Assembly (NCBI GenBank): GCA_905221605.1
Contig: CAJNDS010000280.1
Span: 124,001 to 188,000, forward strand
Reading direction: 5' to 3'
From: Symbiodinium natans
Taxonomy: Eukaryota; Sar; Dinophyceae; Suessiales; Symbiodiniaceae
DNA length: 64,000 nt
Below the pieces are notes generated by a model. That model made no database searches and was not told the origin of the DNA. It saw only the letters and a program-made list of their open reading frames with translations. The position numbers were made by a program, and so were the translations under genes. Below are positions 11,995 through 23,400 of this stretch, piece by piece; position 1 is the stretch's first letter, and every line of letters starts with the position of its first letter.

Positions 11995-13395
11995 TCAGCT
12001 CCGTGCATGTTGGAACTTGGTTTGTTTTGCCCTTCGCCTTGCAGCCTTGCACCTCTGTAGACTGGAAGCCATCCTCTGCCAGGGCAGACACAGCACCTGC
12101 AAGAGTTGGGTAGCCAACTGCCTGGCCAGCGCTGCGAAGCCAGAGCTTACGTTCAACAGCTGCACAATGTCAAGATGGTCTCGCTCGAGTGCCCGCTGCA
12201 AGGCTGTGCAGCCTAGCGCATCCAGCTTGTCCTTGTCAGCCAGGCTGTGCAGCAGCCAGCGAACGATGTCTGTGTGACCGCCTACACATGCAAGATGTAA
12301 AGGGGTTCTGCCGAAAGGATCGACCTTGTCCTTGTCGTCACCACTCTCCACTAAAGAAATCACAGCTTCCAGCCGGCCAGTCAGGCAGCAAAAGTGCAAA
12401 GGAGTCAAGCCATTTAGGTAGCTCGATTTGTTTTTGTCAGCACGTGCCCTGACCAGCCAAGTCACGATGCTGGGATGTTCTTGGGCGCATGCCACGGTCA
12501 AAGGTGTTGCACCATCGTTACCAGCCCAATTCATGTCCGCGGCGCCACCAACTAAAAGTTTCACCACGTTCAGGTGGCCAGCTAAGCACGCAAAGTGCAA
12601 AGGTGTGGAGCCCTGCTGATCCATCTTGTTGCTGTCGTCATCAGCCTGAACCAAGCAGCGAACCACATCCAAGTTGCCCGCAAAACAAGCCGCATGCAGT
12701 GGGGAGAGGCCCTGCAAGTTTGTTGCGTCCTTGTCAGCGCCAGCCGCAAGCAGAAACCGCACCACCTCCACGTGCCCAAAGGAGCTTGCCAGCAGTAAGG
12801 GAGTACCCTCCGAGTGGCTAATTTGGTCTATGTTCGCCCCAGCGCCGACCAACCAGTGCACGACTTCCAAGTGGCCTCTGCCGGAAGCCATATGCAAGGG
12901 TGCCAAGCCATTTGAGGAAAGGCGGTCCTTGACTGCCCCAGCTTCTAACAGTAACTTTGCAGACTTCAGGCTCCCGCATGAACAGGCGAAGCCTAGGGAG
13001 CTGCTCCCATGCAACTGATTCTCAGCGTCTACTGGTTTTTGTAAGAATGTCTCCACGGCTTCCGCATCATCTCTCTCAACTGCTGTGGCGAACTCCTCCA
13101 GCTCATGCTTTGTGGGAGATTGGAAGCTCAGGATCACGAGCTGCAAGCAATCAGGCCACTGCAAGACGACATCGTCGGATAACAAACAGTCGCCTCGCAG
13201 AAGTTGCTGTACGAATCTGCGGTGGCCGGTTAAGCTATACAAGTGCTGCTTCAGTGTCCGCACAGACCCGCCGACGGCAGACAGTTCTTCGAACGCAGCC
13301 GCGGACAAGTCAATCACATTGCCAGATGCCAAGCTGACATGCATTGCGCAGAGCTGCAGGTTGCTTTGCATCATAAATCCCGCAGACCTGCACAA
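11995..13395 (-). CDS. Ankyrin-repeat protein with ubiquitin-like N-terminus, intronless
   Basis: A 466-residue open frame. Residues about 20-95 resemble the ubiquitin-like start common in Symbiodinium ankyrin proteins: an amphipathic MHVSLASGNVIDLS strand, a helix with LKQHLYSLTG, and a QLLRGDCLLSDD loop. Residues about 125-420 form roughly eight or nine ankyrin repeats with TPLH/APLH starts, for example GLAPLHMASGRGHLEVVHWL, STPLHFACLAGHLNVVKLL and RTPLHLACVGGHTDIVRWLL. The C-terminus is basic. Ankyrin repeats bind proteins; no catalytic domain is seen. The absence of introns stands out next to the heavily split neighbours and could mean a retrocopy. The start was taken as the first ATG; the ATG about 18 codons later (MHVSLASG) is also possible and may be more likely. 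Confidence 0.88.
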   Translation of the reverse strand: MCRSAGFMMQSNLQLCAMHVSLASGNVIDLSAAAFEELSAVGGSVRTLKQHLYSLTGHRRFVQQLLRGDCLLSDDVVLQWPDCLQLVILSFQSPTKHELEEFATAVERDDAEAVETFLQKPVDAENQLHGSSSLGFACSCGSLKSAKLLLEAGAVKDRLSSNGLAPLHMASGRGHLEVVHWLVGAGANIDQISHSEGTPLLLASSFGHVEVVRFLLAAGADKDATNLQGLSPLHAACFAGNLDVVRCLVQADDDSNKMDQQGSTPLHFACLAGHLNVVKLLVGGAADMNWAGNDGATPLTVACAQEHPSIVTWLVRARADKNKSSYLNGLTPLHFCCLTGRLEAVISLVESGDDKDKVDPFGRTPLHLACVGGHTDIVRWLLHSLADKDKLDALGCTALQRALERDHLDIVQLLNVSSGFAALARQLATQLLQVLCLPWQRMASSLQRCKAARRRAKQTKFQHARS

Positions 13396-16300
13396 CTCCC
13401 GATGTGACCACCTTGAGCTATAACTTAGACTAGAACTACGACTATGAAGATCTTCATCGTAAGTCTTGCAGTCTTGCTAGGAACTTCTGTTCCCCAAGCC
13501 GAGCATTTGAGCCAGCTGGGAGGCGTGGGGTTTAGCATCTAGGAGGTACTAGCGCCCAAACCAGAGGTATGCCCAGAAATATTGCCAGGATCCAAGTGGG
13601 GGGGGAGAAAGCATTCAGGGGCCGGCACAGCCAGCGAGCGACTCGAATCTGTAACATCTGTGGCCAGCAAGGACACGCTGCATCCGTTCGGCAGGATAAC
13701 TACAGCTGGAAACCTACAAGCACTGCATAGATAACAACCGCTAGATTCCACAGAGTTTTCGCGATTGCAGTCTTGCGCTTGTTTTGTGGTGGTTACAACA
13801 TACCTTCACAGCCTCCAAGCCTCACAGAGACTGACCAGGAATGGTGCTGTCCCAGCCTTGGGCGGCGGAGGTGCTGGCACCTCAGCCATCTAGCATGCGC
13901 TTCTCCGAACACATTCCTTTGATTACTTGATACGCGCACTTCAAAAACCTTCCAAAGTGTAGGATGTCCTTTGACATGCCGCTGTGGCTGTCATGATGGT
14001 TTTGCATTCTGCACTTCATCCAACGCTGGATCTTTCCCAACACTCTGGCTGAGCTGGTGGCAGGACTAACCGGAGGACTGTGCCTTGGTTCTGCATACAT
14101 CATCATACATCGGCAGATTCAGTCGATTGGCATCCAAGGGCACTGAAGGACTTGGTTGCACCTTCCGCGTCTACCCACAATCTCCAGAAATTCTTGCAAT
14201 TACCAAGCCATGCCCTACACAAGCAATCGTCCAGCGGAGGCGAAACAAGCACTCGGTGGTAGCATGGAGAGTCCACGGGCGTCATGGCTACCAACAATTC
14301 AACCGATGGCATCCACTACAATGTTATACTTGTGGCGGACCTCGTTTTCATCGCTGTTCGTCTGCGTGCCCCAGATTGCTTCCCAAGACGTCGGCAAGAC
14401 TTTTTCGACAAAAGGTATCAACCCAGAAGTCTCAGTGACTAGATGTACTGACCGAACAACACGCCACAAATGTGCAACAGCTCTCAGTGGGAGACCCTGG
14501 TGAGGACGGCTGGATGTTCGTCGGCTCTGCATCGCCTCAGGGACAGTGCTTTCAGTGCATGGTTGTTGGTCCCAATTTGTCTGGTCCTTGTTGCTCAATT
14601 ATCTTCGTGTTCTTATCCAGTAAGCGTATTAATATTCTGATTTCAGGGTAACCACATGTCGAAAAAATACTAAAAGCGAGCACACGAAATGAATGTGATA
14701 AGAACACCCATAATTTCCAAGCTAGTCCAATGCTTTTATTCATGTACTTCTTGTCCTTGTTCTCCGCGGATCAAGTATGCACTTGCGAGAGACTTTAGTA
14801 CAAGCGGGCGAAAGGAATGTGGGGCGAGCGCATTTAATCATTTTGCAAGTGAATTTTAGTAGGCAAAACTCCGGGAAGATCTCAGCTAAAAATTCCAGCC
14901 TTTATGTACCTTGGAAAGGAAGAGAGAAAGATATGTCAAAAGTGCCTTTATTCAGTTGCTTTATCAGATTTCGTAACTTCGTGTATTCCTTGCTGCTTTT
15001 TCCTGGAGGACACTCGAGCTCTCCCAACACAATATCGGAGCGTTGCGCTACATCTTCTGTAACCGAGCGCTTTATCAACGCATCTCAAGCCTGCCGACAG
15101 TCAACAGCAAACAATTCCCAACCACGAAGGGGGGGGGGGTGGGAAGGGCTCTCCAGATATAGTCTCTGCGCGGTTGTTCTTTTTTTGTTGTTGCTGTTTT
15201 CGGAGGGGGGGGGGGTGGGGGATAGCTGGGTGTGTGGAATGAAGGGATTGCTTGCATGTTCTGGACATGGGCTTTCCAGACAGTGATTTTCCAGAGGCTC
15301 TATGCGGAATTCTCGGCACACCAAGCCTCTTCTATGGAATTCCTGGCAGGGTTCCTGGTATTCGGATTCTTGGGAGATTCTCTGAGAGTCAGAAGTAGCC
15401 CGTCCAGGAGACCTGGGCGAGGAGACAAAGTTGAGTCGACATCGAACACACCCAGGGGGAGGCTGGCCACACAAAAGAAAGATAAGCAGAGATACCACCA
15501 TAAACAGCAAACAACACAAGATGACCAGAACCAACAGAAAAAAACGTGCATAGAAACACAAAGATAAGAACGAACAAGTTCGGCCAACAGCAAAGACCAA
15601 ATGTATTTGAATGATTAGCAACCGACAACAAAACAATGCAAGAATGATACCTTACACTCGGCTCATCTTTGTGAAGGGGGCTCTCATTCGCCCATACTTT
15701 GGGTATTGTTGCTTCCTGTCCTGTCGTCTTTTACGCAGCACACCATACCTTGACTGCATCCTCGTGCACAAGAACGAGGCATTCATTTCACAGCGATAAA
15801 CACAACCCAAATGAACACGAGACCTGGGTGGCCGCAGGTTCCCCAGGATGCATCACGGCCCCCCCCCACAGTCAGGATGCGACACCGCATTTCGTCACAT
15901 AGCTCCGCTAGCTCTCTCAGAGGCTTTCGTGACAAAGCAAACACGTCTTATATGGAGGTGGATGCATGCATGCGCATGTAACAGAAAACCCGCTCTGTCA
16001 ACACCGAAACGGACAGACGACGCCCTCTGGCTCTGGCTTAAGCTAGCTCTTCACCTTGTTGCTTCTTCTCCTCCGGTATTCTCTGGCCATGCAACAACAA
16101 CCCCACTTCTAATGAATGCCCTGTGCAACCCTTGTATCCCCAATGAATGCCCCGTGCAACCCTTGTATCCCCAGAGAACCAATGAACTTCCAAACATTCT
16201 GTCTCGAAATGGAAAGAAAGGGTTCCGATATGCTCCGAGCCTTCTCTGCTGAAGCCGACATTTGTTCGATGTGGGGATCCAGGAGGCGACGGCCTTCGGC

Positions 16301-16921
16301 AGTCGTAGAGGGATTTGGCTTCAGGGCTTCGCGTTCCGCGTGGGTGTTTAAGGTGCAAGCAGGAGTCAGGAGGGTTTTAAACGTAAGCTGCTTGCAGGGC
16401 TGGCGTCTTCTGGCCGACATGAGCAGTGGCTCACGACTCCTGCAACCGCTTACCTGCCGCACCTGACCCAAGAACACATACGAAACTCCAACGAGACCAT
16501 CAGGCAACGCGTAACACAAGCACAAACACTACTCGTTCCTGTGAACTCTCTCCCGAACCCCGAATGTGCCTTCCTCCTGCAGGGGATCCGCGAAGGTGAA
16601 GCTGATGAGGACTGGAGCTCACCTGAGGCACCTGGAGAGACAGGTGAAGCTTGCACCCATGTCTCCTTTGTTCAGGGCTCGGGTGCTTTGGCTTGATTAG
16701 TCATGGGGCGGGTTTAAACTAGTTGAAGCTCATGGATCCCAGTGACTGCTGGGTATGCTCTTGACGCCATCCAAATGAGGAGTGGAACTTGTATTTTACA
16801 TGCAGGTGAACAGCGTGCTATTTCAGCGCACAGACTCTTTTACATGCGAAGTTTCTCTTGGCACTTGTCGCCCTCGAGGGTTTTTTTTGCCGTGCCCTCA
16901 GCTGGGACACCTTTCGCAAGT
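13396..16921. other. Mostly noncoding; unassigned exon-like pieces at 13.9-14.6 kb
   Basis: On the minus strand 14600-14300 reads SWEAIWGTQTNSDENEVRHK followed by YNIVVDAIG, and 14230-13890 has further open pieces (WMKCRMQNHHDSHSGMSKDI). They look like exons of a multi-exon gene but match no family I can name. G/C homopolymers lie at 15129-15140 and 15207-15219. Nothing was recognised in 14.8-16.9 kb. Confidence 0.35.
16111..16172. repeat. 31-bp tandem duplication
   Basis: aatgaatgccctgtgcaacc...cttgtatcccc is repeated once with a single base change. It is followed by ttgtatccccagagaaccaatgaac, which starts a third partial copy. It lies in noncoding DNA. Confidence 0.85.
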
Positions 16922-17617
16922 TCAGCGGAGCCAGCTAGCCGCAATTCCAGTCGCATCGGCATAACTGCTCATCTTTGCACAATAATCATGATGAGTAGGC
17001 AAGTTGTCAACCTTGCCCTCGAGGCAAAAGGTATGCAGGTGCAGCCATCGGACGCTCACGCTTCGAGGTGAATGTATGCATTGCCACACCGGGCCCATGT
17101 GACCCGTGTACTGGTAGAATCGAAAGCCACTCTCAAGCATCTGCACAAGCGTCTGAAAGCTCCCCGGCATCTTCGATAGGACGGAGAGGTCGCGGACGTA
17201 GGATCTAGGTACCGTGAGGGCAGCACCTGCTGGACATCCATGGCCCCTGTTGCGATTCTCAAAGCTAGTCACGCCGCCAATTGCATACCCACCGCACCCA
17301 GGATTGCTTGCCCGGTGGCAAAATGCCATTTCTCCGCAATGGGTGCAGTACCCTTTTGGGTAAGAAACCATTGGGATCTCGGCTTGCCCCTGGGACCCAG
17401 ACTCTACACTCGACGACATGCCATCAGCAGTTGAGACGTCCAGGCCGAGGTCAACCTCTGAGCTCTGAGAGTCGGAGGAATGCTCTTCCTGTGCCTCGTC
17501 TTTAACGGTTTTAACTCTGAGCTGCCGCAATGACAGCGCTGCATCATCTTCGACGCAGCTCCCGATCACGGCCTCTGCTGCACTGGGCCTGGGAGGAGAA
17601 TTGCGATGGCAAGGCAT
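16922..17617 (-). CDS. Hypothetical Cys-rich protein (possible)
   Basis: A 231-residue frame not recognised as a known family. Residues 1-80 are acidic, Ser-rich and probably disordered. The middle has closely spaced cysteines and histidines (YCTHCGEMAFCHRASNPGCG), which could bind zinc, followed by GFRFYQYTGHMGPVWQCIH. It shares the strand of all secure genes. It may be one exon of a larger gene or a chance frame. Confidence 0.35.
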   Translation of the reverse strand: MPCHRNSPPRPSAAEAVIGSCVEDDAALSLRQLRVKTVKDEAQEEHSSDSQSSEVDLGLDVSTADGMSSSVESGSQGQAEIPMVSYPKGYCTHCGEMAFCHRASNPGCGGYAIGGVTSFENRNRGHGCPAGAALTVPRSYVRDLSVLSKMPGSFQTLVQMLESGFRFYQYTGHMGPVWQCIHSPRSVSVRWLHLHTFCLEGKVDNLPTHHDYCAKMSSYADATGIAASWLR

Positions 17618-20461
17618 GCTAGACTCGCTCTTAAAGCAAGCTAGTCTCCTAGGCTATGGATGACTGGCAACTGAGGCAGCAGCACGCAAGCAAAGGCCAA
17701 TGCCCAATACAACAACTGGAGCGCTTTCTGCATGGAGCGACAGCTCAAAAGCTGAAGAACTGTCTAAGAGAACATAAAAACGTAGTGCTTGAGCCAACAG
17801 CTGCACGAACTGACTATCACAACCCATTCTCTCGCGAAATTTGACCACTGCCATGACGACAATGACGAAAGAGGCATCAAGTTGGTGAAAGAGGTGCCTC
17901 TGAATGCCTCTGAAGCATGGTGTGCCATGTGTGCATATGTGTGCCAACATGTGAAGCGCCTTCCTCGGCGGCCTGAGCCGTCCTAGTCACCTCGAAACCT
18001 AATGCAGTCGGCCTCGGCGGTGGGATCCTCGGCATTGTGGATGATCTGCCGTATGAGCTGCATAGACTCCGGCTGCATAAGCCTCCCGGGCCATTCCAGT
18101 CGCGGCATGCCATTTGCGAAAGTGCCCTAGCATTTGTGCTCCCAACATGCTCGTTCTTGTTTCTTGCGTTGTCTCTCTTCTTATTATGATTCTGCACGCC
18201 GTAGGGCCTTAGGGACCCAGGCACGCCAAAAGGGGTCAAGAGGGGGTGAGACCCCCCTCCGAGGACGATGTTGGAGAAGGGACGGCCTTGCTTATCGGGG
18301 ATGTACTCCCGGTCCCACGTACCTTCCTATATCCTTAGCGAGTTCCCCCCTGAACTTTTGCCGTTTCCCCCTCCTGGGTCATTGCCCTTCTCGTCTTCCC
18401 TTCAAGTGCTGTTGGCGAGCTGTTCATTGGCTATCTTTCTCTTCTGCTTCTTCTTCTTCTTCTACGGGGCCTGAGTGGCCCTAGATCCCCTGCTGGCTGC
18501 GAAGTGTCACACAAACTGGAAGGACTCGGCGCGCCCGGACTTCTCTCTCTCTCTCTCTCGCTCTCTCCCTCTCCCTCCTCTACTCTCCTCTCTCCGTCCT
18601 GTCTGAGACACTCCGCTTACCTGGACGAAGCAATCGCATCATCCAAGGTCACGACTAAGATCCGCATGTGTGCTTAAAGTACTCAAGCTTCTGCCACCAT
18701 GCGACCATTGTTTAAACAGGTGTGCTCAAGTCATTCTTTACACCAAAAACAACACTCATCGGCCACTGCCACATAACCCTGCAACCGATAATGTCCCAGT
18801 GCCGCGCGCACCATTCCCAGAAGAATTCGTCCAACTTCGCATTGACCAGACCACATCCCTGTTCAGGAGTCGGGGATGATGCATGCAGGGTGATGTGTGG
18901 TTGGCTTTGTAAGATACCGTCTTGTGTAGGACTGAGGGTGGGCTTGCTCTCACAGGCCAGATGTAGGGCGAAAGGTTTGCCTGAGTACATGCAACAAAAC
19001 ACATCAAGGCACATTGCCTCTAAGCGAATGTGCAAGGAGTTGTAAAGCTGAATTGACTGTGGCTTCATGAGTGGCTGCCTCTGCCCTCGGAGCAATCTTT
19101 TGAAGGATCTACTTGTGCCTGAATTTCCTGAAACTCACTGGCTACTGGCTGCACGCTGCAAGGCAGCTCAGTCTAGAAGCGAAGCTGTAGTATCCGCCTC
19201 TGGGGCCCTGAGATTAGTTTCAAAGGGCTGCTGAGCCTGCGCAGAAACCATGGCAGGCTAGGCAGCAGTGCTGAGTTTATGCTCAAGACTTCAGGGCTGG
19301 AAGAGTCTGAGTCACTGAGTCACTGAGTGTCTGCCTGACAATCCAGGCCGACTCTTTGCGTTGTGCTGAACTTGGCTGTGCGGACGTCTATAGATTTCTG
19401 TGCCTTGTTCGGCCATGCTACATCTCATGAATTAAAGTTAATGAAAGTGCTCGAGCCCGGGCAACACGCAAGGCACACGGCTTGCAGGTGTCAAAACTCT
19501 GCAGTCTGTCTACCGCGACCGTCAGTCAGCTCCCTCCTTGAGTGAAGTGATGTTAGGGAATCAGCCGAACTGGCTGCTCTCACACACACACACATATATA
19601 TCTCTCTCTTCGATATGAACAAACGCCCACACAAAAACTGGCACTATGATGGCAGGCTCACCGCCCGAAACAAGCAACCGTCAACACCATGTCGAAAAAA
19701 GGCCACAGCTCCGCTTTGAAAGCGAAAACCTGGCTCCCGAATCCCAGCAAAGCTCTGAATCCATCGCCAAAACATGGAGGCTTCCAGAACCCTTGTTCTT
19801 CCACGTAGGGCCTCCTCAGAAGCAGCCGGTGATAAACAGTTTGCCCGGCCTACGGCAAACTCTGCCACGCTTCGAGCGCGGGAGATCTCCAGTGGCCTTC
19901 TCCCACTGGATCCGAAGCTCGCCCTTCGGTCGTAATTTTCACCAGCAAACCTCACCTGATGGCAGCAATCCGGCTTTGACCCTGTTTCAGACTGAGGTCG
20001 CACAATTACAGAACACGAGGCTCCTAGGTAGCTAGATTCATGGAGCTCTGAAGACCTGGAAGATATAGACGTCTTGCCATCTTTCCACAGCATGCCGGAT
20101 TCCTGCCGCCGGATGTCTACACTGATGCGTTCAGGAAAGGCCAGGACCTCGCTACTCCCAAGGTTCGAAACACGGTCGGCAATGTTCGCAACGCGTGACG
20201 AAACTGAGGGCACGAAGCTATCAATGCCACAACCATGCGACTAACTAGCCAGAAGCTGCAGCGCCTCCTTTTAACCCTCTTGCCACAGCAGCTGCTCCAG
20301 ACTGAGGGCAGCAGGGCTAACTTCCTTGTGTCGTCATAGTGGAAGCCACGAGCAAGCATCAAAGGGGAAACGCTGGCATAAGCGCATACGACTCCATTGC
20401 CAAAATGCCAGCGCGCAAGCTACTTACTTTGCTTCGGAGCTCACTCGCAGAATCCCTTGCC
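17618..20461. other. Noncoding with simple repeats and a weak exon candidate
   Basis: Contains a TTC run (18449-18470), a (CT)n tract (18541-18600), GAGTCACT repeats near 19308-19328 and CA/TA/CT repeats at 19580-19612. The minus strand at about 18875-18790 reads VNAKLDEFFWEWCARHWD, which looks exon-like. A 189-codon open frame at 20213-19644 matches nothing known. Confidence 0.35.
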
Positions 20462-23400
20462 TCAGAGCAGGAGCTTTGAGGAGCTGCCCAGTCTAACGAA
20501 TAGCGTCGACATTTCGCAGCAGCCCGTTGCGGCAAGGTGCTGGAGGTCGGCGCGCAAGTGCTCGAAGTCCTCAAGCCCGATGGAGACGCGGAGTAACCTG
20601 TGCTTGTGCAGCGCTTGGGACTGGAAGACTGGAATGAGGCCTCCACTCATTCAAGCAACAAGGCTCACCAAGAAAGATTTGCACATAAGCAACAGCAAGC
20701 CCTCTAATATTACTAGGCAATCGGACGATCGATAGCGATAGAGGTGAGATTGCTGCAGCTTCCTGCGCATTGACCCGAGTAGCCAAAAAGGTCAAAGCAC
20801 TCAACATCCTGCAACGACGTTTCTACATGTTTACTAAGCTGCAGCGCGTGGCTAGCTCGTTGTTTCGGTTGGGAAGCTCGGAAAGCAACGTGCCAAGCTA
20901 ACAGCAGAAGCCGCTACCCACCAAACACACTTCATTCCCAAAATACTCCCAGTAGACCAAGGAACAAAGGCGATATAGCCGGATCCCAGCGCCGTCTCCA
21001 CTCAATGAGGCTCTCCTTGGTTTTGTCATGTGTCGTCAACAGCTGCCACATAAATGTTTGTGCACAGACAATTTCGTAGGTGTTTTGGATTTCTTGGCCG
21101 GGGCGTCGGCTTTCTGATGGCGCGACATTCTTGAATCAAGTTTTGCACGGTTGAAATCGTTTGCAAACACAAGTCTCGTGTGATGCTCAAATGAGCGGTA
21201 GGGAGGGGGGGTGGGGGGTGGGGGGTGGGGTTGGGGGTTGGGGTGGGGTGTCGTGGGGGGGTGGTAGGGGTGTGGTGGGGGGTTGGGTGGGGGGGGGAGT
21301 GGGCTCATGTCTGGAAACGATGACATGGGTTTTGCAGTGATGTTCTTTGACGGCTCATTCGTTGCAGCAAGCCCGGCTTAATTGCATGAGCAATTGGGTT
21401 CTGAAGGAATGCCGATTGATGGCAACACGTTCCTTGACGGCTTAAACGGAGTTGGGGCGAGGGGGGGGGGGTGGGGGGCACAGCTTTTTCAAAAACACAC
21501 ACACACACACACACACAATGATCGAATGATGGTTCTGGAAATGTGAACTGGGTTGTGAAGGGAATGTTCGTTGATTTCGCGACATTCTGTGCGGGGGAGG
21601 GAGGGGGCCGCCTCCTACAATGTTTGTTCAATAGATTCATGGAGGTGTTGAATGAGTGTTGCTGACGGCCCGACATTCTATGAAACAAGTTTTGAACAGG
21701 CTGGAAAAAGTCGGAGGCCTGGGGGTTGGGGATTCTCGCCCTATTTGGATGGGTTTGGAAATGACTGACTGATGGGTTTGGGGGGACTTCTCGCTGATGC
21801 CATGGAGCGAGTTTGCAGGGCTTAAATGCAGGGGGCTGGGGGATTTGCAAACATCATGCTCCTATGATGGACTTGAGCAGGGTCCATGTGGGTTTTGAAG
21901 GAATGTCCATTGGCGGCACGACATTTCTGAGGAGACGTGCTTCTCGACATTCTTTGGAGCAAGCCTTGCACGACTTACATGAGCATGTGGGTTTCGAGGG
22001 AACGCGCAGAAGTTCTGCCCGGCATAAATCAGCGGCCCGCCTATGATGCGCGAGGCCCCCTTTTTTTGGATATCACAATGCTCAAACGATGGGGCTGGAT
22101 TTGTCGACATGAAAATATAGGAATGTTCTTTGATGGCACGACATTCTTAGCAAGTCTTGCCGGCTCGTGGGCGGCAGACACCCCCCCCCAATTGCAAACA
22201 TAATGCTCGTACGATGGGTCTCTGGCTTCAAAATGATGGTTGATATGGGGGGGGTGGGCAAAGGAGCATCCCCTCCCCCACCTCCCCCCTTCTGCAAACA
22301 CAATGCTGGCAGGATGGACCTGGAAATGATTGGCATGGGTTTTGAAGGCTGTTCTTTGATGGCACGACATTCTTTGCAAGCAAGCTTGCACGGCTGATAT
22401 ACACACAGTGTGTGTGTGTATATATCTCTATCTCTGAATTACATACCTGCATAACTCAAACCCGTTGCCCTACAAGTCCTTTCGCCTTCAAAGGTGCCTT
22501 TCCGGGTGCAGCCCAAAGGCAACGCCACCGAGGGATGTCGCACTCCCGAAGAGCTTCCTGGGCTGCACGGTTTTGGCTCCTTGTGCCCAAGGGCTTGTGT
22601 TATGCTGGAGGTGCATGGTCTGGGCTGTGGCTTGGTTGATCTGGCTTCTGTCCCGCCACCTGGATCTCATCCCAAGAGCCTTGTGCTTCTACAGTAGGAC
22701 CAGGAAGCATCCAACACCTGCAAACCCTAGCCCTACATGAACCTGGAAGCTCAGCCTTGTGCCAGTGCTCGAAATCGATAACAATGAATTCATAGGCGCT
22801 GGGTGGAACCAGCTGCTAAACCAATCGGCGCCCAATTTTGACCAGGACTCTTTGCCTGAAGCCCACTTTCGTTGGTCCTAGCTCCTACGCTCCCTTGCAC
22901 CCAGCTTGGGGAAAAGCTAGCAACTGCCAACTGACTGGCGCTCAAAAATGCACAAACAAAGCTGCCATCTAAACTGCAGTGCCCGAGGTGCAAGGCCCCG
23001 GGAAGAGCGCGGGCTGCTTTCTCTGATCTAAGTTCCTCGGAGCTTGTGCAAGGCTTCAAGATTTCAGGGTGCAGGTTTCCAAGCTTCGGTTTCCAGACTT
23101 CAGAGAATTCCACAGGCTACTGTGGGTTCTGGTTTCAAGTTCTGCCACTCCCTTGTCTCACAAGCCGCCACGATAGTCAATAGCCCTGAGCACTGCTTTG
23201 GGGCTTATACTACTGGGAGAAGGCAAAAACCATGGCCTGGCCCAATCTTCCTGTAAACCCCAACTGTTCGGAGGTCCAAGGCGAAGCAACCACCAAAGCC
23301 ACCAGGCATCTGCTCCTCAGCGTGTCTTCACGTCTGCTGCTGACAGCGTTCAGCATGGGCAGAGCGCATCTGTATTTGTTTTTGCTGTTCCGTGCTGCAG

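Noticed and set aside
17791..17805. cttgagccaacag, partly like the reverse complement of the dinoflagellate spliced leader end
   Set aside because: Only about ten bases match and then it diverges; chance is likely in 64 kb.
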